Below are positions 19,179 through 30,130 of a DNA stretch of 64,000 nucleotides, one piece after another. The translations under genes and the position numbers were made by a program. The stretch's first letter is position 1, and the number at the start of each line of letters is the position of its first letter. The stretch comes from Simplicispira psychrophila DSM 11588 (lineage in GTDB: Bacteria > Pseudomonadota > Gammaproteobacteria > Burkholderiales > Burkholderiaceae_C). The notes under the pieces were generated by a model that had not been told where the DNA came from, made no database searches, and was given only the letters and a program-made list of their open reading frames with translations. The stretch lies in assembly GCF_000688255.1 (NCBI RefSeq), contig NZ_JHYS01000009.1, positions 96,389 to 160,388 on the forward strand. The letters run 5' to 3'.

Positions 19179-19186
<8 letters not shown>
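18014..19186 (+). CDS. carA: carbamoyl-phosphate synthase small subunit
   Basis: The product is 390 aa, the glutaminase subunit supplying ammonia to CarB for arginine and pyrimidine synthesis. The GTG at 18014 is chosen: GGAG at 18004-18007 precedes it and the product starts [19 protein letters not shown], matching the family. A TTG at 17963 lies inside the leader and is rejected. The class I glutamine amidotransferase domain has the Cys nucleophile in [13 protein letters not shown] and the His/Glu pair in [11 protein letters not shown]. The stop overlaps the carB start (19179-19186). Confidence 0.97.
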
Positions 19187-22454
<3,268 letters not shown>

Positions 22455-22489
22455 GAGATAGCAAAAGCGGCATAATTGCTGCTGAATCA

Positions 22490-22519
22490 AAACCGCCGCG
22501 CGGCAACGTGCGGCGGTTT
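22490..22519 (+). terminator. hairpin after carB, possible terminator
   Basis: AAACCGCCGC (22490-22499) pairs perfectly with GCGGCGGTTT (22510-22519). It is followed by GCTTTTGG, so the T tract is weak. It may end carAB transcription or act partially before greA. Confidence 0.5.
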
Positions 22520-22591
22520 GCTTTTGGAGCGTCGCAAATCCTGTTTTTCAAGGTGCGGCGCGGCATACACCATTTGAGGGAGATTGAGTCC

Positions 22592-23068
22592 ATGGTCACC
22601 ATTCCAATTACCAAGCGCGGTGCAGAGAAACTGAAAACCGAATTGCACCGTTTGAAGACGGTGGAGCGCCCCGGCGTGATTGCTGCCATTGCCGAGGCGC
22701 GCGCGCAAGGCGACCTGAGCGAAAACGCCGAATACGACGCAGCCAAAGATCGCCAAGGCTTTGTTGAGGGCCGTATTCAGGAAGTCGAAGGCAAGCTCTC
22801 GGTAGCCCAAATCATCGACCCGACCACGCTGGATGCCGGTGGCCGTGTGGTGTTTGGCGCTACGGTGGAGCTGGAAGACGAAGAATCTGGCGACACAGTG
22901 AAGTACCAAATCGTCGGCGAAGACGAAGCCGACCTGAAGTTGGGTCTGGTCAACATTTCCAGCCCGATTGCGCGCGCGCTGATCGGCAAGGAACAAGGTG
23001 ACACGGCAGAAGTGAAAGCTCCAGGTGGTCTGCGCCGCTATGAAGTCATGTCTGTCAGCTACACCTGA
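22592..23068 (+). CDS. greA: transcription elongation factor GreA
   Basis: The product is 158 aa, stimulating transcript cleavage by backtracked RNA polymerase. The ATG at 22592 follows GAGGGAGA. The N-terminal coiled coil (residues 1-75) holds the tip acidic residues in [22 protein letters not shown]. The C-terminal FKBP-like domain ends [21 protein letters not shown] longer start at 22508 would lie within the carB hairpin and is rejected. The stop TGA shares one base with the next ATG. Confidence 0.97.
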   Translation: MVTIPITKRGAEKLKTELHRLKTVERPGVIAAIAEARAQGDLSENAEYDAAKDRQGFVEGRIQEVEGKLSVAQIIDPTTLDAGGRVVFGATVELEDEESGDTVKYQIVGEDEADLKLGLVNISSPIARALIGKEQGDTAEVKAPGGLRRYEVMSVSYT

Positions 23069-23514
23069 TGGCCTCTGCTGCCGCCCAGTCGTCACGTCTG
23101 CCGGCACTGGTGGCGGCACTGTGGTGGGGCAGCCTGAGTACGGTCGGCTTTCTGGTCGTGCCCTTGTTATTTGCCTATTTGCCCACGCCCACGCTGGCCG
23201 GTGGCATGGCGGCGCGCCTGTTTGCGGCGCAAACCTGGGTTTCGGTGGTGTGCGCGCTGCTATTGCTGCTGATTTCAAGACCAAAAGGCTCGGTAAACCA
23301 ATACTCATGGGCGCAAGCAGCTATCATTTTTATATTGGGTGGCATGCTGCTGGCGCTGTTGTCGCAGTTTGGCGTCGCCCCGCGCATTGTTGCGCGTGAC
23401 AACTTGCGCCTGTGGCACAGCGTGGGCAGTGTGTTGTATGTGGCGCAGTGGGGCTGCGCGTTGGCGGTGTTGTGGCAAACGCAGCGCAGTGCGCCGCTGT
23501 CACCACTGGATTGA
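23068..23514 (+). CDS. DUF4149 membrane protein
   Basis: The product is 148 aa with four hydrophobic segments (about residues 11-36, 47-68, 80-100 and 115-137), an inner-membrane protein of the DUF4149 (TMEM205-like) family with unknown function. It is coupled to greA by TGATG. Residues about 72-90 (KGSVNQYSWAQAAIIFIL), including part of the third hydrophobic segment, are encoded by a copy of the dispersed repeat with AT-rich codons. Confidence 0.75.
   Translation: MASAAAQSSRLPALVAALWWGSLSTVGFLVVPLLFAYLPTPTLAGGMAARLFAAQTWVSVVCALLLLLISRPKGSVNQYSWAQAAIIFILGGMLLALLSQFGVAPRIVARDNLRLWHSVGSVLYVAQWGCALAVLWQTQRSAPLSPLD
23279..23337 (+). repeat. dispersed repeat copy inside the DUF4149 gene
   Basis: CCAAAAGGCT, then GGCGCAAGCAG and CTAT (23321-23324)-N7-ATAT (23332-23335). 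The left palindrome arm is eroded but the right half is intact. The reading frame is the same as in lpxB and the methyltransferase (GCT ATC ATT TTT ATA). Confidence 0.7.
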
Positions 23515-23553
23515 ACTGCCGACGTAGTACGGCGCCGGGCAGGCCTCTCGTGC

Positions 23554-24303
23554 CTATTCGTGCCAGTGCTCGGCCACCCAGGTGGCGGGCTTGATAAAGC
23601 GAAAACGGCGATTGCGCCGTCCCGCCAGTGCATCGGGAGGGTTGCACTCACCATGAAAAATCACGATGCGTGCGCCCGGGGGCACGAACGGTGCCGTCCA
23701 ATAATTGCTCGGCCACGGCGGGATGCCGTCGTATTTGAAGCTCGGGCACCACGCTTTGGGCCAGTAGGTCAGCTTGCCTTGCTGATGCAAAAAATCCGAC
23801 AAGTACGCCTGTTCGTTGCGAAATTTATGCCGGATTTCTTCGAAATGGCCGCGAAAATACGCCAGTACATCCGGATGGGCTCCCAGCTCAAAGCGGTACA
23901 CCGACGAGTTGCCGGTGATGCGCCAGGGCCGTTTGTAGTCGTGGATGATTAAGAATTCGCCCGGCTGGGTGAAGAAATCATCCAGGCTGCCGGTGATAAC
24001 CACGTCTACATCCAGGAATAGGGCCGTGCCGCGCAGGCCATACAAGTCGCCGCTGAAGCTGGCCAGCTTGTTCCAGCCGCGCTCTGGAATGCCGGGTGGC
24101 AAATCCAATGGCGGAATCGGCAGGCATCGCACTTCGCTGCGGATGCCAGTGCTGTCGTCGGTGAGGCAAACGAGGTTGAAGTCGCCGCTGAGGTGGCGGC
24201 GCACCATTGCATAAAGGCGGTTGACGTATTCAGGGCCGTATTTGCGGCCCCATTTCATGCAGATCACGTGGCGCTGGTGCGCCACGGTAGCTGTTGCACC
24301 CAT
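23554..24303 (-). CDS. small glycosyltransferase with DxD motif
   Basis: The product is 249 aa with no signal peptide. HVICMKWGRKYGPEYVNRLYAMVRRHL opens the chain. LFLDVDVVITGSLDDFF holds the metal-binding DxD motif of GT-A enzymes (GT8/GT32-like). RNEQAYLSDFL and IVIFHGECNPPDAL resemble the C-terminal parts of such transferases. The ATG at 24301-24303 is chosen because upstream residues overlap yhbY and are not family-like. Acceptor and donor are unknown; LPS core or surface glycan decoration is a guess. It lies 4 bp behind the yhbY-type gene on the same strand, so they are likely cotranscribed. Confidence 0.75.
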   Translation of the reverse strand: MGATATVAHQRHVICMKWGRKYGPEYVNRLYAMVRRHLSGDFNLVCLTDDSTGIRSEVRCLPIPPLDLPPGIPERGWNKLASFSGDLYGLRGTALFLDVDVVITGSLDDFFTQPGEFLIIHDYKRPWRITGNSSVYRFELGAHPDVLAYFRGHFEEIRHKFRNEQAYLSDFLHQQGKLTYWPKAWCPSFKYDGIPPWPSNYWTAPFVPPGARIVIFHGECNPPDALAGRRNRRFRFIKPATWVAEHWHE

Positions 24304-24307
24304 GGCC

Positions 24308-24787
24308 TTAATCGGACTGGCGTTTTTTGATGGATTTCTGCTTGGGTTTGGCACGCTTGATCTGGCCACCCGAGGTGAGGCGCTGGTTACCCAGTACGCG
24401 CAAGGTTTTGATTTCAGGGCGCTGACCACCGCGCTTGCTGTATTTCATCACCTTGACGTCTTTGGGGCCGGCCATGCGGTCTTCGTTGGCGGAGCGTTCT
24501 TTTTCTTTTTCAAGTGGCGGGCGCCACAGCACCAGCAGCTTTCCGATGTGCTGGATAGGCGCAGCATTCAGCTCTGCAGCCAGTTGCTGGTACATCAACT
24601 CACGTGCGGCGCGGTCATCATTGAAGACGCGCACCTTGATGAGGCCGTGGGAATTCAGCGCGGAATCAATTTCCTTGCGCACGTTAGGAGTAATGCCGTC
24701 GCTGCCGACCATGACGACAGGGTCAAGGTGGTGGGCTTGGGCGCGTTGTTCCCGGCGCTCGGCCGGAGTAAGTTCAATTTGGGGCAT
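24308..24787 (-). CDS. yhbY: YhbY-family (CRM domain) RNA-binding protein
   Basis: The product is 159 aa. The CRM domain spans about residues 1-95, starting [21 protein letters not shown] with the [20 protein letters not shown] and [12 protein letters not shown] motifs. YhbY associates with pre-50S ribosomes. The lysine-rich C-terminal extension (about 60 residues, ending [13 protein letters not shown]) is longer than E. coli YhbY (97 aa) and is common in betaproteobacteria. The ATG at 24785-24787 matches the family start; a longer N-terminus across the rlmE promoter is rejected. It is divergent from rlmE with 31 bp between, as in greA-yhbY-rlmE regions elsewhere. Confidence 0.88.
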   Translation of the reverse strand: MPQIELTPAERREQRAQAHHLDPVVMVGSDGITPNVRKEIDSALNSHGLIKVRVFNDDRAARELMYQQLAAELNAAPIQHIGKLLVLWRPPLEKEKERSANEDRMAGPKDVKVMKYSKRGGQRPEIKTLRVLGNQRLTSGGQIKRAKPKQKSIKKRQSD

Positions 24788-24818
24788 AGCCGTATTATCG
24801 AGGCAGGAAGAAAGAAAT

Positions 24819-25481
24819 ATGAAAGTCAAAACCCAAAGCAAAAAGGTCAACAAGGCATGGCTCAACGACCATGTCAACGACACCTACGTCAAATTAGCTG
24901 CCAAAGAGGGTTTTCGTGCCCGCGCCGCTTACAAATTGAAAGAAATTGATGAACAATTTGGCTTGATTCGCCCTGGTCAACTGGTGGTGGACTTGGGCTG
25001 TACGCCAGGCGCCTGGAGCCAGTACCTGCGCCGCAAAATGTCGCCTGCGGGCGCTGCAGCAGGCGCCCTGAACGGCTGTATTATTGGTCTTGACCTGTTG
25101 CCGATGGTGCCAATCGAGGGTGTGCTGTTCTTGCAAGGCGATTTTAGTGAGCCTGAAACATTGCAGCAACTGGAGTTGGCCATGCAGGGCCGCCAAGCCG
25201 ACTGTGTGGTGTCGGACATGGCGCCCAACTTGTCTGGCAATGGAGCCACTGACGCTGCGCGCATTGAAAATCTGGTGGATCTGGCGGTCGATTTCGCCTG
25301 TCATCACATGAAACCTGAAGGCGCGTTGGTGGTCAAATTGTTCCATGGCGGCGCCTATACCCCGCTGGTACAGTTATTCAAAAATACCTTTCGTGTGGTC
25401 AAAGCCGTCAAGCCCAAGGCATCACGCGATAAATCTTCTGAAACTTTTTTGGTCGGTATCGGGCTCAAGGTGACCGTGTAA
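24819..25481 (+). CDS. rlmE: 23S rRNA (uridine-2'-O-)-methyltransferase E
   Basis: The product is 220 aa (FtsJ/RrmJ) and methylates U2552 in the A-loop of 23S rRNA. The start [21 protein letters not shown] follows AGGAAG. The SAM-binding motif is [15 protein letters not shown]. The K-D-K-E catalytic set appears in [25 protein letters not shown] and SSETFLVG. It precedes ftsH, as in the E. coli rrmJ-ftsH unit, but ftsH here also has its own promoter. Confidence 0.96.
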   Translation: MKVKTQSKKVNKAWLNDHVNDTYVKLAAKEGFRARAAYKLKEIDEQFGLIRPGQLVVDLGCTPGAWSQYLRRKMSPAGAAAGALNGCIIGLDLLPMVPIEGVLFLQGDFSEPETLQQLELAMQGRQADCVVSDMAPNLSGNGATDAARIENLVDLAVDFACHHMKPEGALVVKLFHGGAYTPLVQLFKNTFRVVKAVKPKASRDKSSETFLVGIGLKVTV

Positions 25482-25569
25482 AGTTGGCGCCACGACAAAA
25501 ACAGGCCGAGCTGACGCAAAGCCCGCGTGCAGTCCATGGCTGCCAGGGGACATTTTCGAATCCCATGGG

Positions 25570-25599
25570 TTGAAAAGCCTAAAATCAATCGTATATAAA
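25570..25599 (+). promoter_or_regulatory. sigma-70-type promoter for ftsH
   Basis: TTGAAA (25570-25575), an 18-bp spacer, and TATAAA (25594-25599); TATATA at 25592 would give a 16-bp spacer. In E. coli ftsH is heat-shock controlled; TTGAAA also fits a sigma-32 -35, but no CCCCAT-type -10 is visible. Confidence 0.55.
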
Positions 25600-25634
25600 T
25601 CGTACCCTTTTCGCTACTGTCTCTGGAGTCCCGC

Positions 25635-27581
25635 TTGAATAATCAGTGGTTTTCAAAAATAGCCGTGTGGCTGGTCATTGCCATGGTGCTGTTCACCGTG
25701 TTCAAACAATTTGACACACGTACTGGCGCGGCTGCAGGCCATGTCGGTTACTCAGAATTTCTTGATGACGTGCGCAGCAATCGCATCAAGAGCGCCGTCA
25801 TTCAAGAAGGCCAGGGTGGCAGTGAAATTCTGGCCGTCACCAACGATGATCGCCGTATTCGCACCACTGCCACCTATCTTGACCGGGGGCTGGTGGGCGA
25901 TCTCATCAACAACAACGTCAAGTTCGACGTCAAGCCGCGTGAAGAGGGCTCGCTGCTCATGACGCTGCTGGTCAGTTGGGGGCCGATGCTGTTGTTGATT
26001 GGCGTGTGGGTGTATTTCATGCGCCAAATGCAGGGTGGCGGTAAAGGCGGTGCCTTCAGCTTTGGCAAGAGCAAGGCGCGCATGATGGATGAGAATAACA
26101 ACACCGTGACCTTTGCCGATGTCGCCGGTTGCGATGAGGCCAAGGAAGAGGTCAAGGAGGTTGTGGACTTCCTGAAAGATCCGAACAAGTTCCAGAAGCT
26201 CGGTGGCCGTATTCCCCGTGGCCTGCTACTGGTCGGGCCTCCCGGTACCGGTAAGACGCTGCTGGCCAAGTCGATTGCTGGCGAAGCCAAGGTGCCGTTT
26301 TTCTCCATCTCGGGTTCTGATTTTGTCGAAATGTTCGTTGGCGTGGGCGCGGCTCGCGTGCGCGACATGTTCGAGAACGCCAAAAAGAATGCCCCTTGCA
26401 TCATTTTTATCGACGAAATCGATGCCGTCGGTCGCCAGCGTGGTGCCGGTGTCGGCGGTGGCAATGATGAGCGCGAGCAAACGCTCAATCAGATGCTGGT
26501 CGAGATGGACGGTTTTGAAACCAATCTCGGTGTCATTGTGGTCGCTGCGACCAATCGGCCGGACATTTTGGATGCCGCCTTGCTGCGCCCCGGTCGCTTT
26601 GACCGCCAGGTATATGTCACGCTGCCCGACATCCGTGGCCGCGAGCAGATTTTAGGCGTGCACATGCGCAAAATCCCGGTCAACCAAGACGTCAACCCCG
26701 GCGTGATTGCACGCGGCACGCCTGGTATGTCGGGTGCTGACTTGGCCAACTTGTGCAACGAGGCGGCTTTGATGGCTGCACGCCGCAATGCGCGCACCGT
26801 CGAAATGCAGGATTTTGAAAAGGCCAAGGACAAGATCCTTATGGGCCCTGAGCGCAAAAGCATGGTCATGCCCGAAGAGGAACGCCGTAACACCGCGTAC
26901 CACGAGTCTGGGCACGCGCTGATTGGCAAGCTATTGCCCAAGTGCGATCCGGTACACAAGGTCACCATCATTCCACGCGGCCGCGCGCTGGGGGTGACGA
27001 TGAGCTTGCCCTCGCAAGACCGTTACAGCTACGACAAAGAGTTCATGCTGAATCAGATCAGCATGCTGTTTGGTGGCCGCATTGCCGAAGAAGTGTTCAT
27101 GCACCAGATGACCACCGGTGCCAGCAACGACTTTGAGCGCGCCACCTCGATTGCCCGTGACATGGTGACGCGCTATGGCATGACCGATGCGCTGGGCCCG
27201 ATGGTCTATGCCGAAAACGAAGGCGAAGTCTTTCTGGGCCGCTCGGTGACCAAGACCACTACCATGAGTGAGTCAACCATGCAAAAAGTGGACGATGAAG
27301 TGCGCAAGATCATCGACATGCAATACGCTTTGGCACGCAAGCTGATTGAAGAAAACAGCGATAAGATGCACGTCATGGCCAAGTCGCTGCTGGAGTGGGA
27401 GACCATTGACTCCGATCAACTCGACGACATCATGGCCGGGCGTCCACCGCGTCCGCCAAAAGACTGGACGCCGCGCACGCCTCCGTCGGGCGGCGATCAT
27501 CCGAGTGGTGGCACGCCGGCAGTGAGCGCTGTTGAGCCGGTTTCTGAGTCCGTGGTCAAACCTGCACCAACCGGCGCCTGA
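25635..27581 (+). CDS. ftsH: ATP-dependent zinc metalloprotease FtsH
   Basis: The product is 648 aa, a membrane-anchored hexameric AAA+ protease that degrades membrane proteins and regulators such as LpxC and sigma-32 in E. coli. It uses a TTG start preceded by CTGGAG (25622-25627); the product begins [16 protein letters not shown]. Two membrane helices (about residues 8-24 and 108-128) flank a periplasmic domain. Walker A is GPPGTGKT, Walker B is [11 protein letters not shown], and the second region of homology is RPGRFDRQV. The zinc motif is HESGH. The C-terminal tail is Pro-rich. A strong terminator follows. Confidence 0.98.
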   Translation: MNNQWFSKIAVWLVIAMVLFTVFKQFDTRTGAAAGHVGYSEFLDDVRSNRIKSAVIQEGQGGSEILAVTNDDRRIRTTATYLDRGLVGDLINNNVKFDVKPREEGSLLMTLLVSWGPMLLLIGVWVYFMRQMQGGGKGGAFSFGKSKARMMDENNNTVTFADVAGCDEAKEEVKEVVDFLKDPNKFQKLGGRIPRGLLLVGPPGTGKTLLAKSIAGEAKVPFFSISGSDFVEMFVGVGAARVRDMFENAKKNAPCIIFIDEIDAVGRQRGAGVGGGNDEREQTLNQMLVEMDGFETNLGVIVVAATNRPDILDAALLRPGRFDRQVYVTLPDIRGREQILGVHMRKIPVNQDVNPGVIARGTPGMSGADLANLCNEAALMAARRNARTVEMQDFEKAKDKILMGPERKSMVMPEEERRNTAYHESGHALIGKLLPKCDPVHKVTIIPRGRALGVTMSLPSQDRYSYDKEFMLNQISMLFGGRIAEEVFMHQMTTGASNDFERATSIARDMVTRYGMTDALGPMVYAENEGEVFLGRSVTKTTTMSESTMQKVDDEVRKIIDMQYALARKLIEENSDKMHVMAKSLLEWETIDSDQLDDIMAGRPPRPPKDWTPRTPPSGGDHPSGGTPAVSAVEPVSESVVKPAPTGA

Positions 27582-27620
27582 CAGCGCGCTCAGGTCCAGC
27601 CAAGCCGCCATATCACCACC

Positions 27621-27644
27621 AAACGGGGCTTCGGCCCCGTTTTT
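27621..27644 (+). terminator. Rho-independent terminator after ftsH
   Basis: AAACGGGGC (27621-27629) and GCCCCGTTT pair perfectly around a TTCG tetraloop, followed by a short T run. It ends ftsH transcription before folP. Confidence 0.9.
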
Positions 27645-27690
27645 ACGTTCAGCGATATTTTTCAGTGATCCTTCCTCAGTGAGTGCGCCC

Positions 27691-28608
27691 ATGCTTTGGC
27701 AAACCAGCCGCTTTGTGCTTGATCTACAGCGCCCGCACACCATGGGCATCGTCAACGCCACACCAGATTCGTTTTCTGATGGCGGCAGCCATTTTTCTGT
27801 TACAGCGGCCCTGCGCCATTGCGAGCGGTTGTTGCAAGAGGGGGCTGATATTTTGGACATCGGCGGTGAATCCACCCGCCCCGGTAGTCCCAGCGTGCCG
27901 TTGCAAGAGGAATTGGCGCGTGTCCTGCCCATCGTGCGTGGTGCCGTGCGTCTGGGGGTGCCGGTTTCGGTCGATACCTATAAGCCTGAGGTGATGCAGG
28001 CGGTGCTGGACGAGGGTGTTGATATCGTCAACGATGTCTGGGCCTTACGCCAGCTAGGCGCTGCGCAGGTGGTGGCGCAGCATCCGCGCTGTGGTGTGTG
28101 TTTGATGCACATGCACGGTGATCCGCAGACCATGCAGGCGGTCCCGATGGTGGGTGATGTGCTAGCGCAGGTACTCTCATTTCTAGAGCTACAAGCGCAG
28201 ATTGTGTATGGGTTTGGGGTGGAAAAGACCCGAATTGTGCTGGACCCGGGCATTGGTTTTGGCAAGACGGTCGAACAGAACTTTGCTTTGCTGGCTCGCC
28301 AGCGCGAACTGCTCAGTCTGGGTTATCCGCTGCTGGCGGGATGGTCGCGTAAGTCTTCGTTGGGTGCGGTGACTGGGCTGGAGGTCGGTGAGCGTCTGCA
28401 GCCCAGTGTGGCTGCGGCTTTGCTGGCCGTGGAGCGCGGCGCGCGCGTGCTGCGCGTCCATGATGTACGTGCCACGGTGCAGGCGGTGGCAGTGTGGCGC
28501 GCGATGGCCGCAGCAGAGGTCAGCGCAAGCTGTATCGCTGCCGTGCCAAGTGTCCCTGAGCAGGGTGTCGGAAGTAACGGCACCTCTGGGTTGCAGGCGC
28601 GTACGTAG
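27691..28608 (+). CDS. folP: dihydropteroate synthase
   Basis: The product is 305 aa and condenses 4-aminobenzoate with dihydropterin diphosphate in folate synthesis; it is the target of sulfonamides. The TIM-barrel motifs MGIVNATPDSFSDGG, DIGGESTRPGS and GWSRKSSLG are intact. The ATG at 27691 gives the family start MLWQTSRFVLDLQRPH. Residues after about 275 form a non-conserved tail. It lies between the ftsH terminator and glmM, the conserved ftsH-folP-glmM order. Confidence 0.96.
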   Translation: MLWQTSRFVLDLQRPHTMGIVNATPDSFSDGGSHFSVTAALRHCERLLQEGADILDIGGESTRPGSPSVPLQEELARVLPIVRGAVRLGVPVSVDTYKPEVMQAVLDEGVDIVNDVWALRQLGAAQVVAQHPRCGVCLMHMHGDPQTMQAVPMVGDVLAQVLSFLELQAQIVYGFGVEKTRIVLDPGIGFGKTVEQNFALLARQRELLSLGYPLLAGWSRKSSLGAVTGLEVGERLQPSVAAALLAVERGARVLRVHDVRATVQAVAVWRAMAAAEVSASCIAAVPSVPEQGVGSNGTSGLQART

Positions 28609-28689
28609 TGGGAGCGCAACCCTGGCCTGGTTGCCGCAGGCACTGCGATAAACTGGAAAATTCATAGCAACCCAGCCCCAGGTACACCC

Positions 28690-30024
28690 ATGAACCGTAA
28701 ATATTTTGGTACAGATGGCATTCGTGGCACGGTCGGTCAGGCCCCGATTACGCCCGATTTTGTCCTGCGTCTGGCCCATGCCGTTGGGCGCGTGCTCAAG
28801 CAGACCGAAGAACGCCCGTTAGTGCTGATTGGCAAAGACACGCGCATTTCAGGCTACATGCTGGAAAGCGCGTTGGAATCGGGCTTTAATTCTGCCGGTG
28901 TTGATGTGTTGCTGCTGGGGCCGTTACCAACACCAGGGGTGGCCTATCTGACCCGGGCGCAGCGTGCCAGCCTGGGCGTGGTTATCAGCGCCAGCCACAA
29001 CCCCTATCCCGACAATGGCATCAAATTCTTCAGTGCCCAAGGTGCCAAGCTGCCGGACGCTTGGGAGTTTGCCGTGGAAGCCGCTCTGGATGAGCCGCCC
29101 ATCTGGGCCGACTCTGCCTCGCTCGGTAAAACCCGCCGCCTCGAAGATGCGGCTGGGCGCTATATCGAGTTTTGCAAAAGCACTTTCGACCATGACCTGA
29201 CACTCAAGGGCATCAAGATCGTTGTCGATGCTGCCCATGGCGCGGCCTACCATATTGCGCCGATGGTATTCCATGAGTTGGGGGCTGAAGTGATTGCCAT
29301 CGGCTGCGCGCCTGACGGCCTGAACATCAACCACGAAGTGGGTGCCACCCATCCCGAGGCGCTGGTGGCTGCAGTGCTCCAGCACCAGGCCGATTTCGGC
29401 ATTGCCCTGGACGGCGACGCCGATCGTGTGCAAATGGTGGACGGCGCGGGGCGTCTGTACAACGGCGACGAACTTTTGTACTTGATGGTGTGCGACCGTA
29501 TGGGGCGCGATGAGCCTGTGCCAGGGGTGGTCGGCACCTTGATGACCAATATGGCGGTGGAGTTGGCTTTGCAGGCGCGTGGTGTCAAATTTGTGCGCAG
29601 CAAAGTGGGTGACCGCTATGTGTTGGAAGAGTTGACGCGTCAGCGCTGGGTGCTGGGCGGCGAGGGTTCGGGACACCTGCTGGTGCTGGACAAGCACACC
29701 ACGGGTGACGGCTTGATCAGCGCATTGCAGGTGTTGCAGTGCTGCATACGCCAGCGACAGCGCATGGGGCAGGCGATGGCGGATCTGGTGTTGTTTCCCC
29801 AAGTGCTGGTGAATGTGCGCCTGCAACCTGGCCAGGACTGGAAAAGCAATGCCCTTTTAGCCGAGGAAACCTTGCAGGTGGAGCGTGATTTGGGACAGAA
29901 CGGCCGTGTGCTGGTGCGCGCCAGTGGCACCGAGCCTTTGTTGCGCGTGATGGTCGAAGCGCGCGATAACATCCAGGCACACGCCTGTGCCGAACGCTTG
30001 GCGAGCGCCGCACAGCGTGGTTGA
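28690..30024 (+). CDS. glmM: phosphoglucosamine mutase
   Basis: The product is 444 aa, converting glucosamine 6-phosphate to the 1-phosphate for UDP-GlcNAc, which feeds peptidoglycan and the LpxA step encoded at 14.5 kb. [13 protein letters not shown] opens the chain. The phosphoserine loop is [12 protein letters not shown], the metal site [11 protein letters not shown], the sugar loop GGEGSGHLL, and the phosphate loop [13 protein letters not shown]. It starts 81 bp after folP. Confidence 0.97.
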   Translation: MNRKYFGTDGIRGTVGQAPITPDFVLRLAHAVGRVLKQTEERPLVLIGKDTRISGYMLESALESGFNSAGVDVLLLGPLPTPGVAYLTRAQRASLGVVISASHNPYPDNGIKFFSAQGAKLPDAWEFAVEAALDEPPIWADSASLGKTRRLEDAAGRYIEFCKSTFDHDLTLKGIKIVVDAAHGAAYHIAPMVFHELGAEVIAIGCAPDGLNINHEVGATHPEALVAAVLQHQADFGIALDGDADRVQMVDGAGRLYNGDELLYLMVCDRMGRDEPVPGVVGTLMTNMAVELALQARGVKFVRSKVGDRYVLEELTRQRWVLGGEGSGHLLVLDKHTTGDGLISALQVLQCCIRQRQRMGQAMADLVLFPQVLVNVRLQPGQDWKSNALLAEETLQVERDLGQNGRVLVRASGTEPLLRVMVEARDNIQAHACAERLASAAQRG

Positions 30025-30025
30025 T

Positions 30026-30085
30026 CAATTCAATATAGATAGCTGCAGGCGCTTTACCTGTATGGTTTTGCGGCTGATTTAATCA
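30026..30085 (-). repeat. degenerate dispersed repeat copy after glmM (minus orientation)
   Basis: Read on the minus strand, AAAGCGCC, TGCAG and CTAT (complement of 30039-30042) follow the family order. The outer palindrome and the final ATAG are eroded. It lies between the convergent ends of glmM and the GGDEF-EAL gene. Confidence 0.5.
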
Positions 30086-30130
30086 AAATCACCAAGTGCC
30101 CGGCAGCGCCTCGGCCAGCCTGCCTGCAGG

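Noticed and set aside
25482..25634. A sigma-32 heat-shock promoter for ftsH.
   Set aside because: Only the TTGAAA half fits. No CCCCAT-type -10 is seen at the right distance, and a sigma-70 reading explains the site better.
28150..28210. A folP stretch (GCTAGCGC...CTAGAGCTACAAGCGC) resembling the dispersed repeat.
   Set aside because: It lacks the CTAT-N7-ATAG module and the arm order. The protein segment looks like ordinary folP.
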